From assembly GCA_934456435.1 (NCBI GenBank), contig CAKSHH010000008.1, positions 1 through 64,000 of the forward strand: a stretch of DNA of 64,000 bases, given 5' to 3'. Below the pieces are notes generated by a model. It was given only the letters and a program-made list of their open reading frames with translations. It was not told the DNA's origin and made no database searches. This DNA comes from an uncultured Eubacteriales bacterium. Its GTDB lineage: Bacteria > Bacillota > Clostridia > Oscillospirales > Acutalibacteraceae. Shown here in pieces: positions 1-14,819 of this stretch; position 1 is the first letter of the stretch; the number at the start of each line of letters is the position of its first letter. A program made the translations under genes and the position numbers.

Positions 1-83
1 CATAGCTTTGGTTCAAACTATTACAATTCCCAATTCTTTATCCAATTCATTCTTTGTTCAGTTTTGAGGGTGTGAAACCTTAT

Positions 84-109
84 GACCGCTTGTTTAAGCG
101 GTCTTTTTT
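84..109 (+). terminator. Rho-independent terminator of an upstream gene
   Basis: A 7-bp stem (GACCGCT / AGCGGTC) with a 6-nt loop is followed by six T. It ends a gene that lies before the window. The first 80 bases hold no recognisable coding sequence. Confidence 0.85.
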
Positions 110-185
110 CTTGGTTGAAGAGTGAAGCACACTATTTTTGGTGATAATTTAGATTGATGAATCAAAAGAAAATGCAATAAAACTC

Positions 186-214
186 TTTACAAACCGGATT
201 TAAGATGATATAAT
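186..214 (+). promoter_or_regulatory. Sigma-A promoter of rpsO
   Basis: TTTACA (186-191), a 17-bp spacer and TATAAT (209-214) match the consensus. Transcription should begin near 221 and leave a leader of about 100 nt before rpsO. Confidence 0.85.
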
Positions 215-220
215 ACATTT

Positions 221-322
221 GTTATGTTTCCGCTTCGCGGATTACGGGTTTTACCGCAATGCGGTGTTCACCTGCCGTAACCTGGGAAGTAGGGGCAAAA
301 AATAATTAATGAGGTGAAAATT
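221..322 (+). promoter_or_regulatory. Structured rpsO 5' leader, probable S15 autoregulatory RNA
   Basis: The leader contains a tetraloop hairpin CCGC-TTCG-CGG (about 230-240) and a nested pair of stems: TTACGG (242-247) with CCGTAA (275-280), enclosing ACCGC (253-257) with GCGGT (261-265). Bacterial rpsO leaders commonly bind S15 and repress translation; that this one does so is inferred from position and structure. The ribosome site GAGGTG lies at 311-316. Confidence 0.5.
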
Positions 323-586
323 ATGACACAGGCAGAGAAGCAGGCTATCATGGCCGAGTATGCTCTTCACGAGGGTGACACAGGTTCACCGGAGGTTCAG
401 ATCGCTGTTCTCACAAAGAGAATCAATGACCTTACAGAGCATCTCAAGACACACAAAAAGGATCATCACTCCAGAAGAGGTCTTCTGAAGATGGTTGGTC
501 ACAGACGTAACCTTCTTGCATATTTGCAGAAAGTTGATATCGAAAGATATCGTGCTATCATCGCAAGACTTGGTATTCGTAAATAA
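323..586 (+). CDS. rpsO: 30S ribosomal protein S15
   Basis: S15 is a primary 16S rRNA-binding protein that organises the platform of the small subunit. The 87-residue product has the usual family length and shows conserved blocks such as GDTGSPEVQ near residue 20 and [12 protein letters not shown] near residues 44-55, followed by [11 protein letters not shown] chose ATG 323 because GAGGTG at 311-316 sits 6 nt upstream; a GTG at 314 overlaps that ribosome site and is unlikely to be the start. It lies directly upstream of pnp, the order conserved in many bacteria, and has its own consensus promoter and folded leader. Confidence 0.97.
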   Translation: MTQAEKQAIMAEYALHEGDTGSPEVQIAVLTKRINDLTEHLKTHKKDHHSRRGLLKMVGHRRNLLAYLQKVDIERYRAIIARLGIRK

Positions 587-772
587 TTTCGGCATTATGA
601 GGCAGACAGCATTCTTTTACTGTCTGCCTCTGCGTCGATTATTTGAAATGCATCTATTTGTCGGGCAGCTTATCGGTTTTAGCAGTGAATCGACAGCTTG
701 AAGCTCAAACTGCGGATTTATTGCTAAATCCTTGCCCGACGTAGAAATAAATTTTACAGAGAGGTATAAACA
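587..772 (+). promoter_or_regulatory. Structured rpsO-pnp intergenic RNA
   Basis: A perfect 11-bp hairpin (GAGGCAGACAG 599-609 with CTGTCTGCCTC 620-630) is not followed by a T tract, so it looks more like a processing site than a terminator. Further on, GTCGATT (634-640) can pair with AATCGAC (688-694), and GTCGGGCA (660-667) with TGCCCGAC (733-740). These two pairings interleave. A hairpin GGATTTA-TTGC-TAAATCC lies at 714-731. In E. coli this interval is cut by RNase III and mediates PNPase autocontrol; a similar role here is inference. Confidence 0.5.
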
Positions 773-2968
773 ATGTTTTTCAAGGATTTCAAAAAATTTG
801 AAACAACTCTTGCAGGACGTCCGCTCGTAGTCGAGACAGGTAAAATGGCTCAGCTCGCAGGCGGCTCATGTCTTATCCGTTACGGTGAGACGGAGGTTCT
901 TTGCACAGCCACAATGGCTGACAAGCCCAGAGAGGGCGTAGATTTCTTCCCTCTTTCGGTTGATTTTGAGGAGAAGCTTTATTCGGTAGGCCGTATTCCC
1001 GGCTCGTTCCAGCGCCGTGAGGGCAAGGCTTCCGAGAAGGCAACACTTGCTTCCCGTGTTATCGACCGTCCGATTCGTCCGCTTTTCCCGAAGGATATGC
1101 GTAACGATGTAGGCGTTGTCGCAACAGTTATGTCGGTTGATCCCGATTGCTCACCTGAAATCACCGCAATGATCGGTGTTTCGGTTGCTATTTCAATTTC
1201 GGCTATTCCGTGGGACGGCCCGATTTCAGGCGTTTCGGTTGGTCTTATTGACGGCGAGTACGTCATCAACCCGACTGAGGAGCAGAGAAAGGTATCTCAG
1301 ATGGCTGTTACCGTTGCTTCTACCAAGGATCTTGTTGCTATGATCGAGGCAGGCGCAAACGAAGTATCCAACGAGGATATGTTCGACGGCATTATGTATG
1401 CTCACAAGGTAAACCAGGAAATCGTCAAGTTCATCGAGGGTATCCGCGCCGAGGTAGGCAAGGAGAAGATCGACTTCCCGTCAAATGATCCGGCGCCTGA
1501 AATGTTCGAGGCTATCAAGGAGTTTGCTATTGACGACGTTAAGGTTGCTCTTGACACAGACGACAAGAGAATCCGTGACGAGGCTCTTCGTCCGATTTAC
1601 GCCGCTGTTCACGAGAAGTTCGACGAGGTTTATCCCGACGATATCGCTAAGATTGACGACTGTATGTATAAGCTCCAGAAGTTCATCGTTCGCCGCTGGC
1701 TCCTTGACGAGGGCAAGCGTGTTGACGGACGCGGAATCGACGAGATTCGTCCGCTTAACGCGGAGGTAGACCTCCTCAGCCGTGTTCACGGTTCAGGTAT
1801 GTTCACCCGTGGTCAGACACAGTGTCTTTCAATCACGACACTCGGACCCATGAGCGATGTTCAGATGCTCGACGGTATCGACAACGAGACCGAAAAGAGA
1901 TACATCCACCACTACAACTTCCCGTCATACTCCGTCGGCGAGACTCGTCCGAGCAGAGGACCGGGACGCCGTGAGATCGGTCACGGTGCACTTGCAGAGA
2001 GAGCACTTCTCCCGGTTATTCCGTCGGTTGAGGAGTTCCCGTACTGCATTCGTGTTGTTTCCGAGGTTCTTTCCTCAAACGGTTCAACATCACAGGGTTC
2101 AATCTGCGGCTCAACGCTTTCACTTATGGCAGCAGGTGTTCCGATTAAGGCTCCCGTTGCAGGTATCTCCTGCGGACTTATCACCGAGGGCGACCGCTTC
2201 ATGACAATGGTTGATATCCAGGGTCTTGAGGACTTCTTCGGCGATATGGACTTCAAGGTTGCGGGTACAAAGAAGGGTATCACAGCTATTCAGATGGACC
2301 TCAAGGTTCACGGACTTACTCCGGAAATCATCAAGGAAGCTCTTGAGAAGACATACAAGGCTCGTTGCTACATCCTTGACGAGATCATGCTTCCGGTTAT
2401 TCCTGAGCCGAGAAAAGAGCTTTCAAAGTATGCTCCGAAGATGCTTTCAACCAAGGTTCCCGTTGACAAGATTGCCGAGGTTATCGGTAAGCAGGGCAAG
2501 GTTATTCAGAAGATCTGCGCTGAGTGCGATTGTAAGGTTGACGTTGAAGAGGACGGCAGCGTATTTGTTTGCTCTCAGGATATTGAGAACGCAAAGCGTG
2601 CTATCTTCATGATCGAGACTATCGCAAATGATCCTGAAATCGGTGCTATTTATAAGGGTGTTGTTACAAGAATTATGGACTTCGGCGCATTCGTTGAGAT
2701 TGCTCCGGGCAAAGAGGGTCTTGTTCATATCAGCCATCTTGATGTCAAGAGAGTTGACAAGGTAACGGATGTCGTCAATGTCGGCGACGAGGTTATCGTT
2801 AAGGTTCGCGAGATTGACGATCAGGGCAGAATCAACCTTTCGCGCCGTGAGGCTCTTATCGAGGTTGAGGGTCTTGTTCCCGAAAATGAGATTTCGGATG
2901 CTCCGAGACGTCCGTCGGGCGATCGCCGCAGAGGCGGTCCGAGAGGCGGAAGAAGAGACCGTAAATAA
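773..2968 (+). CDS. pnp: Polyribonucleotide nucleotidyltransferase (PNPase)
   Basis: PNPase degrades RNA 3' to 5' by phosphorolysis and takes part in mRNA turnover. At 731 residues it has the usual length. Two RNase PH-type domains are visible (the first ending near residue 230, the second with GRGIDEIRPL and the conserved GSTSQGSICGSTL region), joined by the helical linker. A KH domain follows with the GXXG loop in VIGKQGKVIQKI, then an S1 domain beginning GAIYKGVVTRIMDFGAFVEI. The last 20 residues are Arg/Gly-rich. The start has GAGAGG at 759-764, 8 nt upstream. It is probably cotranscribed with rpsO through the structured gap and ends at a terminator at 2985-3030. Confidence 0.98.
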   Translation: MFFKDFKKFETTLAGRPLVVETGKMAQLAGGSCLIRYGETEVLCTATMADKPREGVDFFPLSVDFEEKLYSVGRIPGSFQRREGKASEKATLASRVIDRPIRPLFPKDMRNDVGVVATVMSVDPDCSPEITAMIGVSVAISISAIPWDGPISGVSVGLIDGEYVINPTEEQRKVSQMAVTVASTKDLVAMIEAGANEVSNEDMFDGIMYAHKVNQEIVKFIEGIRAEVGKEKIDFPSNDPAPEMFEAIKEFAIDDVKVALDTDDKRIRDEALRPIYAAVHEKFDEVYPDDIAKIDDCMYKLQKFIVRRWLLDEGKRVDGRGIDEIRPLNAEVDLLSRVHGSGMFTRGQTQCLSITTLGPMSDVQMLDGIDNETEKRYIHHYNFPSYSVGETRPSRGPGRREIGHGALAERALLPVIPSVEEFPYCIRVVSEVLSSNGSTSQGSICGSTLSLMAAGVPIKAPVAGISCGLITEGDRFMTMVDIQGLEDFFGDMDFKVAGTKKGITAIQMDLKVHGLTPEIIKEALEKTYKARCYILDEIMLPVIPEPRKELSKYAPKMLSTKVPVDKIAEVIGKQGKVIQKICAECDCKVDVEEDGSVFVCSQDIENAKRAIFMIETIANDPEIGAIYKGVVTRIMDFGAFVEIAPGKEGLVHISHLDVKRVDKVTDVVNVGDEVIVKVREIDDQGRINLSRREALIEVEGLVPENEISDAPRRPSGDRRRGGPRGGRRDRK

Positions 2969-2984
2969 TCAATAAGCAATAATT

Positions 2985-3030
2985 GAGGCTGTATCATGGT
3001 TTGTTTTGAACTATGGTGCAGTCTTTTTTT
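2985..3030 (+). terminator. Terminator of pnp
   Basis: A stem of about 13 bp with some G-T pairs (CTGTATCATGG with CTATGGTGCAG) is followed by TCTTTTTTT. Confidence 0.85.
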
Positions 3031-3081
3031 GCCTCGACGCCGCTGTATGGGAGGAAAGGAAAAGTTAGCAGAAAATCACGG

Positions 3082-3165
3082 CACGATGTGGGCATCGTGC
3101 TCTACGATGAGCTTTGATAAAATCTAAATCGTATGGTGTGATTTGATTCATTTTAAACATTGATA
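3082..3165. repeat. Dispersed palindromic repeat, family A, copy 1 (degenerate)
   Basis: The palindrome GCACGATG-TGGG-CATCGTGC (3082-3101) is followed by TAAAATCTAAATCGTATGG, which closely resembles the flank of the copy near 45,070. The rest of the 331-bp gap between pnp and the next gene holds only the pnp terminator; I see no gene in it. Confidence 0.55.
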
Positions 3166-3299
3166 ATCTCAACATCGGGTCAAAGCTAATCTACAATGAC
3201 TTAAAAAGTATAAAATTTTTTCTTCAGGCATTGATTTTTATAATGATTTGTGGTAATTTTGTTTTATACAGTATATAAACTTTGTCAGGAGGTCTTAAA

Positions 3300-4736
3300 A
3301 TGAAAAAGTTTATGAAAAAATCCATAACGGTTTTGCTCGTCTGTGCGTTGTTTTTCAGCGCGGTAACATGCTTTGCCGCCGGTGAAAAGAAATACTACGA
3401 CTACGGTACTTATGTTGTCCTGGGCGACAGCGTAGCGAGCGGACACAACGACCTTGTTTATGTTGATTCGGAATTTAAACGCGTCGATGACTCTTACGGT
3501 GCTTATGTTGCGGACGAACTCGGAGTTGAGTATATTCCGATGGCTTGTCCCGGTACAAGAACGATTGATATGCGTTATATGCTGGAGGATGATTACCCGG
3601 CTGACGATTATCTTTTCCATGATGCTCACGATGTTGAGGTAATGAAAGCGAGAATACCCGAATACCGCAAGGCGATTTCCGAGGCCGGACTTATCACTCT
3701 CGGCATCGGCGGAAACGATTTCGGCACATTCCTCACTTGGGTTATAGCCGATGAGCTCGAAAAGCAGAACACCTGCGACGAATACGTCAAGGCTCTGAAA
3801 GAGCTTTTGCAGCAGGGCGGAGCCGACGATGATGCGCTTGCAAAGTTTGATAAAGCCGTTGAGCTTGCAAAGCTTATGGGGGCAATGCCGGATCTTTTAA
3901 ATGTTCTTCCGAAAGCAATTAAATACGGTATAGAAAACTTCTCTAAGAACTGGGATATCGTGATTGAGGATATTCTTGCGCTCAATCCGGACGTTCAACT
4001 TATGGTTATCGGAATGTTTGACAACGGCGTTAAGAATGAGGAGGATGCCGCCGCCAGCGAAGCGGGCGGAGTTGTTCCGAGTCTTGGTCAGATGATCGTT
4101 GACGCAGCTAACACGCCGATGAAAGAGGGCGCAAAGAAGTACGGCTATACGTTCGTTGACACAACGGGTACGATTTGCGATAATTATCACCCGAAAAAGG
4201 AAGGTTACAGACACATTGCCGACAGGATTCTTGAGGCTCTGCCGGATGCCAACTTCCCGTATACCGACGTCGCGAACGATTCCGAATACTACAATGCTGT
4301 TGAGCTTATGTACAGAAAGGGCTATATGAGCGGACTTTCGGCAACGGAGTTCGGTCCCGATGAGGCGCTGACAAAGGCGGCTCTCGCACAGGCTCTTTAT
4401 AACATTGCAGGTGCGCCTGAGGTTGATGCCGAAAACGCACAGTTTACCGATATTGACAGCTCGGATTCTGCTTATACAGCGGCTGTTTGGGCGGTGGATA
4501 ACGGTATCCTTGACGCGAACAACGGCAAATTTGAGCCCGACGGCAAGGTCAGCACCCTCAAGCTTGCTTTCAGTATGATTCGCCTTTCAACGGCAGGCGG
4601 CTTGAACATTGCGAAGCTTATCAAGACAATAGTTCTCGCGTTTAATATGATTATAAACGGCGGAATTGCCGGATTATACAGCCCGCTCACAAGGGCGCAG
4701 GCGGCGCAGAGCTTTGCGGATTATTGCAGTTTGTAA
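3300..4736 (+). CDS. Secreted SGNH/GDSL hydrolase with C-terminal S-layer-homology-like repeats
   Basis: This is a secreted esterase or lipase of the SGNH superfamily; the substrate is unknown. The 478-residue protein starts with a signal peptide (lysine-rich, then a hydrophobic run, cleavage near AVTCFA). The catalytic blocks are visible: GDS with Ser44, GIGGND near residues 136-140, and DNYHP with the His near residue 300. After residue 320, segments such as FPYTDVANDSEYYNAVELM and VWAVDNGILDANNGKFEPDG are SLH-like, suggesting cell-wall attachment. ATG 3300 has AGGAGG at 3287-3292, 7 nt upstream, and is preferred to an upstream TTG. It is monocistronic, with terminators on both flanks. No convincing promoter could be fixed. 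Confidence 0.85.
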   Translation: MKKFMKKSITVLLVCALFFSAVTCFAAGEKKYYDYGTYVVLGDSVASGHNDLVYVDSEFKRVDDSYGAYVADELGVEYIPMACPGTRTIDMRYMLEDDYPADDYLFHDAHDVEVMKARIPEYRKAISEAGLITLGIGGNDFGTFLTWVIADELEKQNTCDEYVKALKELLQQGGADDDALAKFDKAVELAKLMGAMPDLLNVLPKAIKYGIENFSKNWDIVIEDILALNPDVQLMVIGMFDNGVKNEEDAAASEAGGVVPSLGQMIVDAANTPMKEGAKKYGYTFVDTTGTICDNYHPKKEGYRHIADRILEALPDANFPYTDVANDSEYYNAVELMYRKGYMSGLSATEFGPDEALTKAALAQALYNIAGAPEVDAENAQFTDIDSSDSAYTAAVWAVDNGILDANNGKFEPDGKVSTLKLAFSMIRLSTAGGLNIAKLIKTIVLAFNMIINGGIAGLYSPLTRAQAAQSFADYCSL

Positions 4737-4743
4737 ATGAATT

Positions 4744-4779
4744 AAGGCTGTTCCGAGTTTTCTCGAAACAGCCTTTTTT
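4744..4779 (+). terminator. Terminator of the SGNH hydrolase gene
   Basis: AAGGCTGTT pairs with AACAGCCTT and CGAG with CTCG around a TTTT loop, then a T run follows. Confidence 0.85.
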
Positions 4780-4795
4780 ACGATCATAATAGTTT

Positions 4796-4834
4796 AAAAG
4801 AACAGATATCTCGTTTCGGAGACATCTGTTCTTT
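4796..4834 (-). terminator. Terminator of the GH2 operon
   Basis: On the minus strand AGAACAGATGTCTCC pairs with the CGAGATATCTGTTCT arm around GAAA, and TTTT follows. It is 6 nt past the lacZ stop codon. Confidence 0.75.
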
Positions 4835-4840
4835 TGCGTT

Positions 4841-9629
<4,789 letters not shown>

Positions 9630-9660
9630 AGTGTTTTTCCTCCGTAAAAGTTTTCAGTTC

Positions 9661-9689
9661 ATCATACCATATATGAAATAAATATACAA
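9661..9689 (-). promoter_or_regulatory. Sigma-A promoter of the GH2 operon
   Basis: Read on the minus strand: TTGTAT (9684-9689), a 17-bp spacer and TATGAT (9661-9666). The predicted transcript starts near 9654, about 25 nt before the ATG. No clear operator palindrome was seen. Confidence 0.75.
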
Positions 9690-9742
9690 GTAATAACGTT
9701 TATTTTTTTATTCAAACAGGCAGAAAAAAGCAACTCGGCGTA

Positions 9743-9771
9743 TTGAAATTTAGATATTATTATTGTAAAAT
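9743..9771 (+). promoter_or_regulatory. Sigma-A promoter of uvrBA
   Basis: TTGAAA (9743-9748), a 17-bp spacer and TAAAAT (9766-9771). No GAAC-N4-GTTC LexA box of the Gram-positive type is visible between 9690 and 9880, so SOS control is not supported here. The leader contains an imperfect inverted repeat at 9802-9840. Confidence 0.65.
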
Positions 9772-9801
9772 GATACTTGTGAAAATTTGCGGATAATATA
9801 T

Positions 9802-9840
9802 AAGGAAACACCGCATACCCCAATTGTACGGTATTGCCTT
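9802..9840. repeat. Imperfect inverted repeat in the uvrB leader
   Basis: AAGGAAACACCG pairs at 10 of 12 positions with CGGTATTGCCTT. It may be a relic of a small dispersed element or a leader hairpin; no T run follows, so it is not a terminator. Confidence 0.4.
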
Positions 9841-9879
9841 AAGTAAACGCTGATAAAAAATCGGAAAGGAGACTTCAAA

Positions 9880-11835
9880 ATGGACAGGTTTATACTTCAT
9901 TCGCCGTTTGAGCCGATGGGCGACCAGCCGCAGGCGATAGAGGAGCTTGCCGACGGATTGAAAAAGGGCTATATGGAGCAGACCCTGCTCGGCGCAACCG
10001 GTTCGGGCAAGACTTTTACAATGGCAAAGGTGATTGAAAAGGTGAACAGACCGACCCTTGTCCTTGCCCACAACAAAACCCTTGCGGCGCAGCTTTGCTC
10101 GGAGTTCAAGGAGTTTTTTCCTGAGAATGCGGTCGAATATTTTGTCTCCTATTACGACTATTATCAGCCTGAGGCGTACATCCCGACGACAGATACCTAC
10201 ATCGAAAAGGATTCCGCGATAAATGACGAAATAGACAAGCTCCGCCACTCGGCGACCTCGGCGCTTTCGGAGCGCAGGGACGTGATTATCGTCGCGAGCG
10301 TGTCGTGCATTTACTCCCTCGGCGACCCGATTGACTACCGCAGCATGGTAATTTCGCTGAGGACTGGAATGGAGAAGAACCGCGACGAGCTTATTAAAAA
10401 GCTGATAGAAATTCAGTATGAAAGAAACGACATCAGCTTCACGAGAAACAAGTTCAGGGTCAAGGGCGACGTTGTCGAGATATTCCCCGTTTATTCAAAC
10501 GAAAACGCTTTCAGAATAGAGTTTTTCGGCGATGAAATCGACAGAATAAGCGAGATAAACGCGCTGACCGGACAGGTGAAAAACGTCCTTTCCCACGTTG
10601 CGATATATCCCGCTTCGCACTATGTCGTTTCACCTGAAAAGATGGAAAACGCGATAACTCAGATTTATTCCGAGATGGAGGAACAGGTCAAAAAATTCCA
10701 GTCCGAGGGCAAGCTGATTGAAGCTCAGCGCATTAAGCAGAGAACCGAATACGACATTGAAATGCTGCGCGAAACAGGCTTCTGCAAGGGCATCGAAAAC
10801 TACTCGGCGATAATGTCCGGAAGAAAACCGGGCGAGCCGCCGTTCACTCTGCTCGACTATTTCCCCGAAGACTTTGTCCTTTTCGTTGACGAATCCCATG
10901 TCACGCTGCCGCAGGTCAGAGGAATGTACGGCGGCGACAGATCGCGAAAGGAAAGCCTCATCAACTTCGGCTTCCGTCTCCCGTCGGCTTATGACAACAG
11001 ACCGCTCACGTTCGATGAATTTTACAGCAAGATCGGGCAAAAAATATTTGTCAGCGCAACTCCCGGCGATTTTGAAAAGCAGAAGAGCGTTCAGATTGCC
11101 GAGCAGGTAATCAGACCGACAGGTCTGCTTGACCCGGAAATTTCGGTTCGTCCCACCGAAGGTCAGATCGACGACCTTGTTTCCGAGATAAATATGAGAA
11201 TTGAAAAAGAGGAGCGCGTTCTGGTCACGACGCTCACAAAAAAGATGGCGGAGGATCTGACGGACTATCTTGAGAACCTCGGCATAAAGGTGCGCTATAT
11301 GCACTACGATGTTGACACGATAGAGCGAATGAAGATAATCCGTGACCTCAGACTGGGCGAGTTCGACGTGCTTGTCGGAATCAACCTGCTTAGAGAGGGA
11401 CTCGACATTCCCGAAGTTTCGCTTGTCGCGATACTTGACGCGGACAAGGAGGGCTTCCTCAGAAGCGAAACGTCACTCATTCAGACGATTGGACGAGCCG
11501 CGCGAAACGCAAACGGTACGGTAATAATGTACGGCGACACGGTCACAAACTCCATGGAGCGCGCGATCAGGGAGACTCTGCGCCGACGTGAGAAACAGCA
11601 GAAATACAATGAGGAGCACGGAATCATTCCGAAAACCGTCAAAAAGGACGTCAGAGAGATTCTTGAAATTTCATCTTCAAAGAATGAAAAATCTCACAAG
11701 CGCATGAGCCGCGCCGAAAAGGAACAAATGATTAAACAGCTCACCGCCGAGATGAAAGCGGCGGCTAAGATACTTGAATTTGAACACGCAGCATACCTGC
11801 GTGACCGCATAAACAAATTGAGAGAGGATAAGTAA
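9880..11835 (+). CDS. uvrB: Excinuclease ABC subunit B
   Basis: UvrB is the damage-verifying helicase-like subunit of nucleotide excision repair; it receives DNA from UvrA and recruits UvrC. The 651-residue product has the normal length. Walker [11 protein letters not shown] lies at residues 38-47, the beta-hairpin region [12 protein letters not shown] near residue 91, [11 protein letters not shown] holds the DEXX box, and motif VI is QTIGRAARN. The C-terminal UVR domain that binds UvrC spans roughly the last 35 residues. GGAAAGGAG precedes the ATG. Its TAA overlaps the uvrA ATG by one base (TAATG), which suggests translational coupling. Confidence 0.98.
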   Translation: MDRFILHSPFEPMGDQPQAIEELADGLKKGYMEQTLLGATGSGKTFTMAKVIEKVNRPTLVLAHNKTLAAQLCSEFKEFFPENAVEYFVSYYDYYQPEAYIPTTDTYIEKDSAINDEIDKLRHSATSALSERRDVIIVASVSCIYSLGDPIDYRSMVISLRTGMEKNRDELIKKLIEIQYERNDISFTRNKFRVKGDVVEIFPVYSNENAFRIEFFGDEIDRISEINALTGQVKNVLSHVAIYPASHYVVSPEKMENAITQIYSEMEEQVKKFQSEGKLIEAQRIKQRTEYDIEMLRETGFCKGIENYSAIMSGRKPGEPPFTLLDYFPEDFVLFVDESHVTLPQVRGMYGGDRSRKESLINFGFRLPSAYDNRPLTFDEFYSKIGQKIFVSATPGDFEKQKSVQIAEQVIRPTGLLDPEISVRPTEGQIDDLVSEINMRIEKEERVLVTTLTKKMAEDLTDYLENLGIKVRYMHYDVDTIERMKIIRDLRLGEFDVLVGINLLREGLDIPEVSLVAILDADKEGFLRSETSLIQTIGRAARNANGTVIMYGDTVTNSMERAIRETLRRREKQQKYNEEHGIIPKTVKKDVREILEISSSKNEKSHKRMSRAEKEQMIKQLTAEMKAAAKILEFEHAAYLRDRINKLREDK

Positions 11836-14657
11836 TGCGACAGAATAAATTGATCGTAAAGGGTGCGTGTGAACACAACCTGAAAAATGTTGATGTTGAA
11901 ATACCGAGAGACAAGCTCGTCGTTTTCACCGGACTTTCGGGTTCGGGAAAGTCGTCGCTTGCCTTTGACACGATATACGCGGAGGGACAGCGGCGCTATG
12001 TCGAATCGCTTTCATCCTACGCAAGACAGTTCCTCGGTCAGATGGAAAAGCCAAAGGTGGACTACATCGAGGGACTTTCCCCGGCAATTTCGATCGACCA
12101 GAAAACAACCTCGAAAAATCCGCGTTCAACGGTCGGAACCGTAACGGAAATATACGATTACCTGCGACTGCTCTATGCGAGAGTCGGTATACCTCATTGC
12201 CCGGTCTGCGGCAGGGAGATTTCGCGCCAGAGCGTTGACACGATCGTTGACCGTATTATGGAGCTTGAAACAGGCACAAAAATACAGGTGATGTCTCCGA
12301 TTGTCAGCGGCAGAAAGGGCGAATATGTCAAGGAGCTTGACAATGTACGCAGGAGCGGCTTTGTCAGGGTGAGAATCGACGGCATAACTTACGACCTTTC
12401 CGAGCAAATCAAGCTTGAAAAGAACAAAAAGCATAATATCGAGGTTATTGTTGACCGACTTGTCATAAAGGACGAGATAAAAAGCAGGCTTTCCGATTCC
12501 GTCGAAACGGCGGCAAGCCTCTCAAAGGGTCTGATAATAATTGACGTTATCGGCGGCGAGGAGCTTATGTTCTCGCAGAATTATGCCTGCCCTGAGCACG
12601 GCGTCAGCGTTGAAGAGCTCAATCCGAGAATGTTCAGCTTCAACAACCCGTTCGGCGCGTGCCCGAAGTGCAGCGGCTTGGGAGTTTTTATGAAGGTCAG
12701 CGAAAAGCTGGTTGTTCCCGACCCGAATCTGTCGATCCGTCAGGGCGCGATAAAGGCGTCGGGCTGGTCTGCTGCCGACGGCGGAACGATCGCGATGATG
12801 TATTATGAGGGACTTGCCGGCGAATACGGCTTTTCGCTCGACACCCCGTACAAGGATCTGCCCGAAAAAGCGAAAAAGGTAATTATGTATGGCACGGACG
12901 GCAAAAAAATCAAAATGCAGCGCAAGAGCGTCTACGGCGAGGGTACCTATATGAAGGACTTTGAGGGTATTCTCAACAATATTGAGCGCCGCTATGCCGA
13001 AACAACCAGCGAGTATTCTCGCAATGAAATCGAACAGCTTATGACGGCTGTCGACTGCCCCGAATGCGGCGGAGCAAGACTGAAAAAGGAAAGCCTTTTC
13101 GTCACCGTCGGCGGCATTAACATCTATGAATTTTGCAGCAAATCAATCAAAGACGCGCTTGTTTTCCTTGAAGGACTGAAGCTCTCGCAAAGAGATATGA
13201 TGATTGCCGACGCAATTATCAAGGAGATAAAAAGCAGAATGAAATTCCTTGCGAGCGTCGGTCTTGATTACCTCACTCTGACAAGAAGCTCTGGCACGCT
13301 TTCGGGCGGCGAGAGCCAGCGAATCAGGCTTGCCACACAGATAGGCTCTTCGCTTATGGGAGTTCTCTATATTCTCGACGAGCCGAGCATCGGACTGCAT
13401 CAGAAGGACAACGACAAGCTTCTCGGTACGCTCAAGGAGCTTCGCGACCTCGGCAACACGCTGATAGTCGTTGAGCACGACGAGGAGACAATGCTCTCTG
13501 CCGATTATATCGTCGATGTCGGACCGGGCGCAGGAATCCACGGCGGCGAAATTGTCTGTGCAGGTACGCCGCAGGATATAATGAACTGCGAAAAATCAAT
13601 AACAGGTCAGTACCTCAGCGGCAGAAAAAAGATCCCCGTGCCGACCGAGAGAAGAAAGGGCAACGGAAAATTCCTTGAAATCAAGGGCGCGGCGGAAAAC
13701 AATCTGAATAATATAAACGTAAAAATTCCGCTCGGCGAGTTTGTCTGTGTAACGGGCGTGTCGGGTTCGGGAAAATCGTCGCTTGTCAATGAAATAGTTT
13801 ACAAGCGCCTTGCCGAGGAGCTGAACGGTGCAAAACGTTTCCCCGGCAAGCATAAGGAAATGCTCGGAATCGAAAATCTTGACAAGGTCATTGACATTGA
13901 CCAGTCGCCGATCGGCAGAACGCCGCGTTCCAATCCTGCCACCTACACGGGCGTGTTCAACGATATCCGCGAGCTTTTTGCAATGACGTCGGACGCGAAG
14001 AGCAGGGGATATACGGCAAGCAGATTTTCGTTCAACGTCAAGGGCGGACGCTGTGAAACCTGCCAGGGCGACGGCATAATGAAGATAGAAATGCACTTCC
14101 TGCCCGATATTTTTGTCCCATGCGAGGTTTGCCACGGTGCAAGGTACAACAGAGAAACCCTTGAGGTCAAGTATAAGGGCAAGAGCATTTACGATGTGCT
14201 CGAAATGACGGTCGAGGAGGCGGTCAATTTCTTCTCTGCCGTGCCGAAAATTCATAAAAAGCTTTCGACCCTCTTTGAGGTCGGTCTCGGATATGTCAAA
14301 CTCGGTCAGTCTGCGACCACGCTTTCGGGCGGCGAGGCTCAGCGAGTTAAGCTTGCAACCGAGCTTTCAAAGCCTGCCACGGGCAGAACCATATACATCC
14401 TTGACGAGCCGACAACGGGACTCCACACCGCCGACGTGCACAGGCTGATTGAGGTCTTGCAGAAGCTTGTTGACAAGGGCAACACCGTGCTCGTTATCGA
14501 GCACAACCTTGACGTTATCAAGACGGCGGATTATGTTATCGACCTCGGTCCCGACGGCGGCGACAAGGGCGGAAACATCGTTGCGACGGGTACTCCCGAA
14601 AAGGTTGCGGCAGTCGAGGACTCGTACACGGGTCAGTATCTGAAAAAGGTTTTATGA
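11835..14657 (+). CDS. uvrA: Excinuclease ABC subunit A
   Basis: UvrA is the damage-sensing ABC-type ATPase of nucleotide excision repair. The 940-residue product is full length. The first Walker A is GLSGSGKSS (residues 33-41) and the second is GVSGSGKSS in the C-terminal half. The ABC signatures appear as [12 protein letters not shown] and [12 protein letters not shown]. Zinc-finger cysteines are seen in CPVCG, CPKCSG, CPECGG, and the pair CETCQGDG / CEVCHG. It begins within the stop of uvrB and ends at a long hairpin terminator, so the pair forms one transcript. Confidence 0.98.
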   Translation: MRQNKLIVKGACEHNLKNVDVEIPRDKLVVFTGLSGSGKSSLAFDTIYAEGQRRYVESLSSYARQFLGQMEKPKVDYIEGLSPAISIDQKTTSKNPRSTVGTVTEIYDYLRLLYARVGIPHCPVCGREISRQSVDTIVDRIMELETGTKIQVMSPIVSGRKGEYVKELDNVRRSGFVRVRIDGITYDLSEQIKLEKNKKHNIEVIVDRLVIKDEIKSRLSDSVETAASLSKGLIIIDVIGGEELMFSQNYACPEHGVSVEELNPRMFSFNNPFGACPKCSGLGVFMKVSEKLVVPDPNLSIRQGAIKASGWSAADGGTIAMMYYEGLAGEYGFSLDTPYKDLPEKAKKVIMYGTDGKKIKMQRKSVYGEGTYMKDFEGILNNIERRYAETTSEYSRNEIEQLMTAVDCPECGGARLKKESLFVTVGGINIYEFCSKSIKDALVFLEGLKLSQRDMMIADAIIKEIKSRMKFLASVGLDYLTLTRSSGTLSGGESQRIRLATQIGSSLMGVLYILDEPSIGLHQKDNDKLLGTLKELRDLGNTLIVVEHDEETMLSADYIVDVGPGAGIHGGEIVCAGTPQDIMNCEKSITGQYLSGRKKIPVPTERRKGNGKFLEIKGAAENNLNNINVKIPLGEFVCVTGVSGSGKSSLVNEIVYKRLAEELNGAKRFPGKHKEMLGIENLDKVIDIDQSPIGRTPRSNPATYTGVFNDIRELFAMTSDAKSRGYTASRFSFNVKGGRCETCQGDGIMKIEMHFLPDIFVPCEVCHGARYNRETLEVKYKGKSIYDVLEMTVEEAVNFFSAVPKIHKKLSTLFEVGLGYVKLGQSATTLSGGEAQRVKLATELSKPATGRTIYILDEPTTGLHTADVHRLIEVLQKLVDKGNTVLVIEHNLDVIKTADYVIDLGPDGGDKGGNIVATGTPEKVAAVEDSYTGQYLKKVL

Positions 14658-14708
14658 TTTGAGGGATTAAACCTGCAAATTTAGCACAGACCGAAGAAAA
14701 CAACAGCG

Positions 14709-14772
14709 AAAAGCTATAATACACAATCGACATTGAAATTTGTTGATTATGCATTATAGCTTTATTTTTTGC
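14709..14772. terminator. Bidirectional terminator between uvrA and the DivIVA-like gene
   Basis: AAAGCTATAATACACAATC pairs imperfectly with GATTATGCATTATAGCTTT and is followed by ATTTTTT. On the other strand a TTTTC tract follows, so it can serve the convergent gene. Its arms resemble those of the hairpins at 35,590 and 38,984. Confidence 0.8.
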
Positions 14773-14819
14773 TTATTGATAAAAATTAAATACTACATTA
14801 TTCCGAATGTACCAAATTG

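Noticed and set aside
599..630. Terminator after rpsO
   Set aside because: The 11-bp stem is perfect but no T tract follows, and pnp lies close downstream; a processing or regulatory hairpin fits better.
9690..9880. LexA/SOS operator at uvrB
   Set aside because: No GAAC-N4-GTTC dyad or close variant is seen between the divergent promoters.
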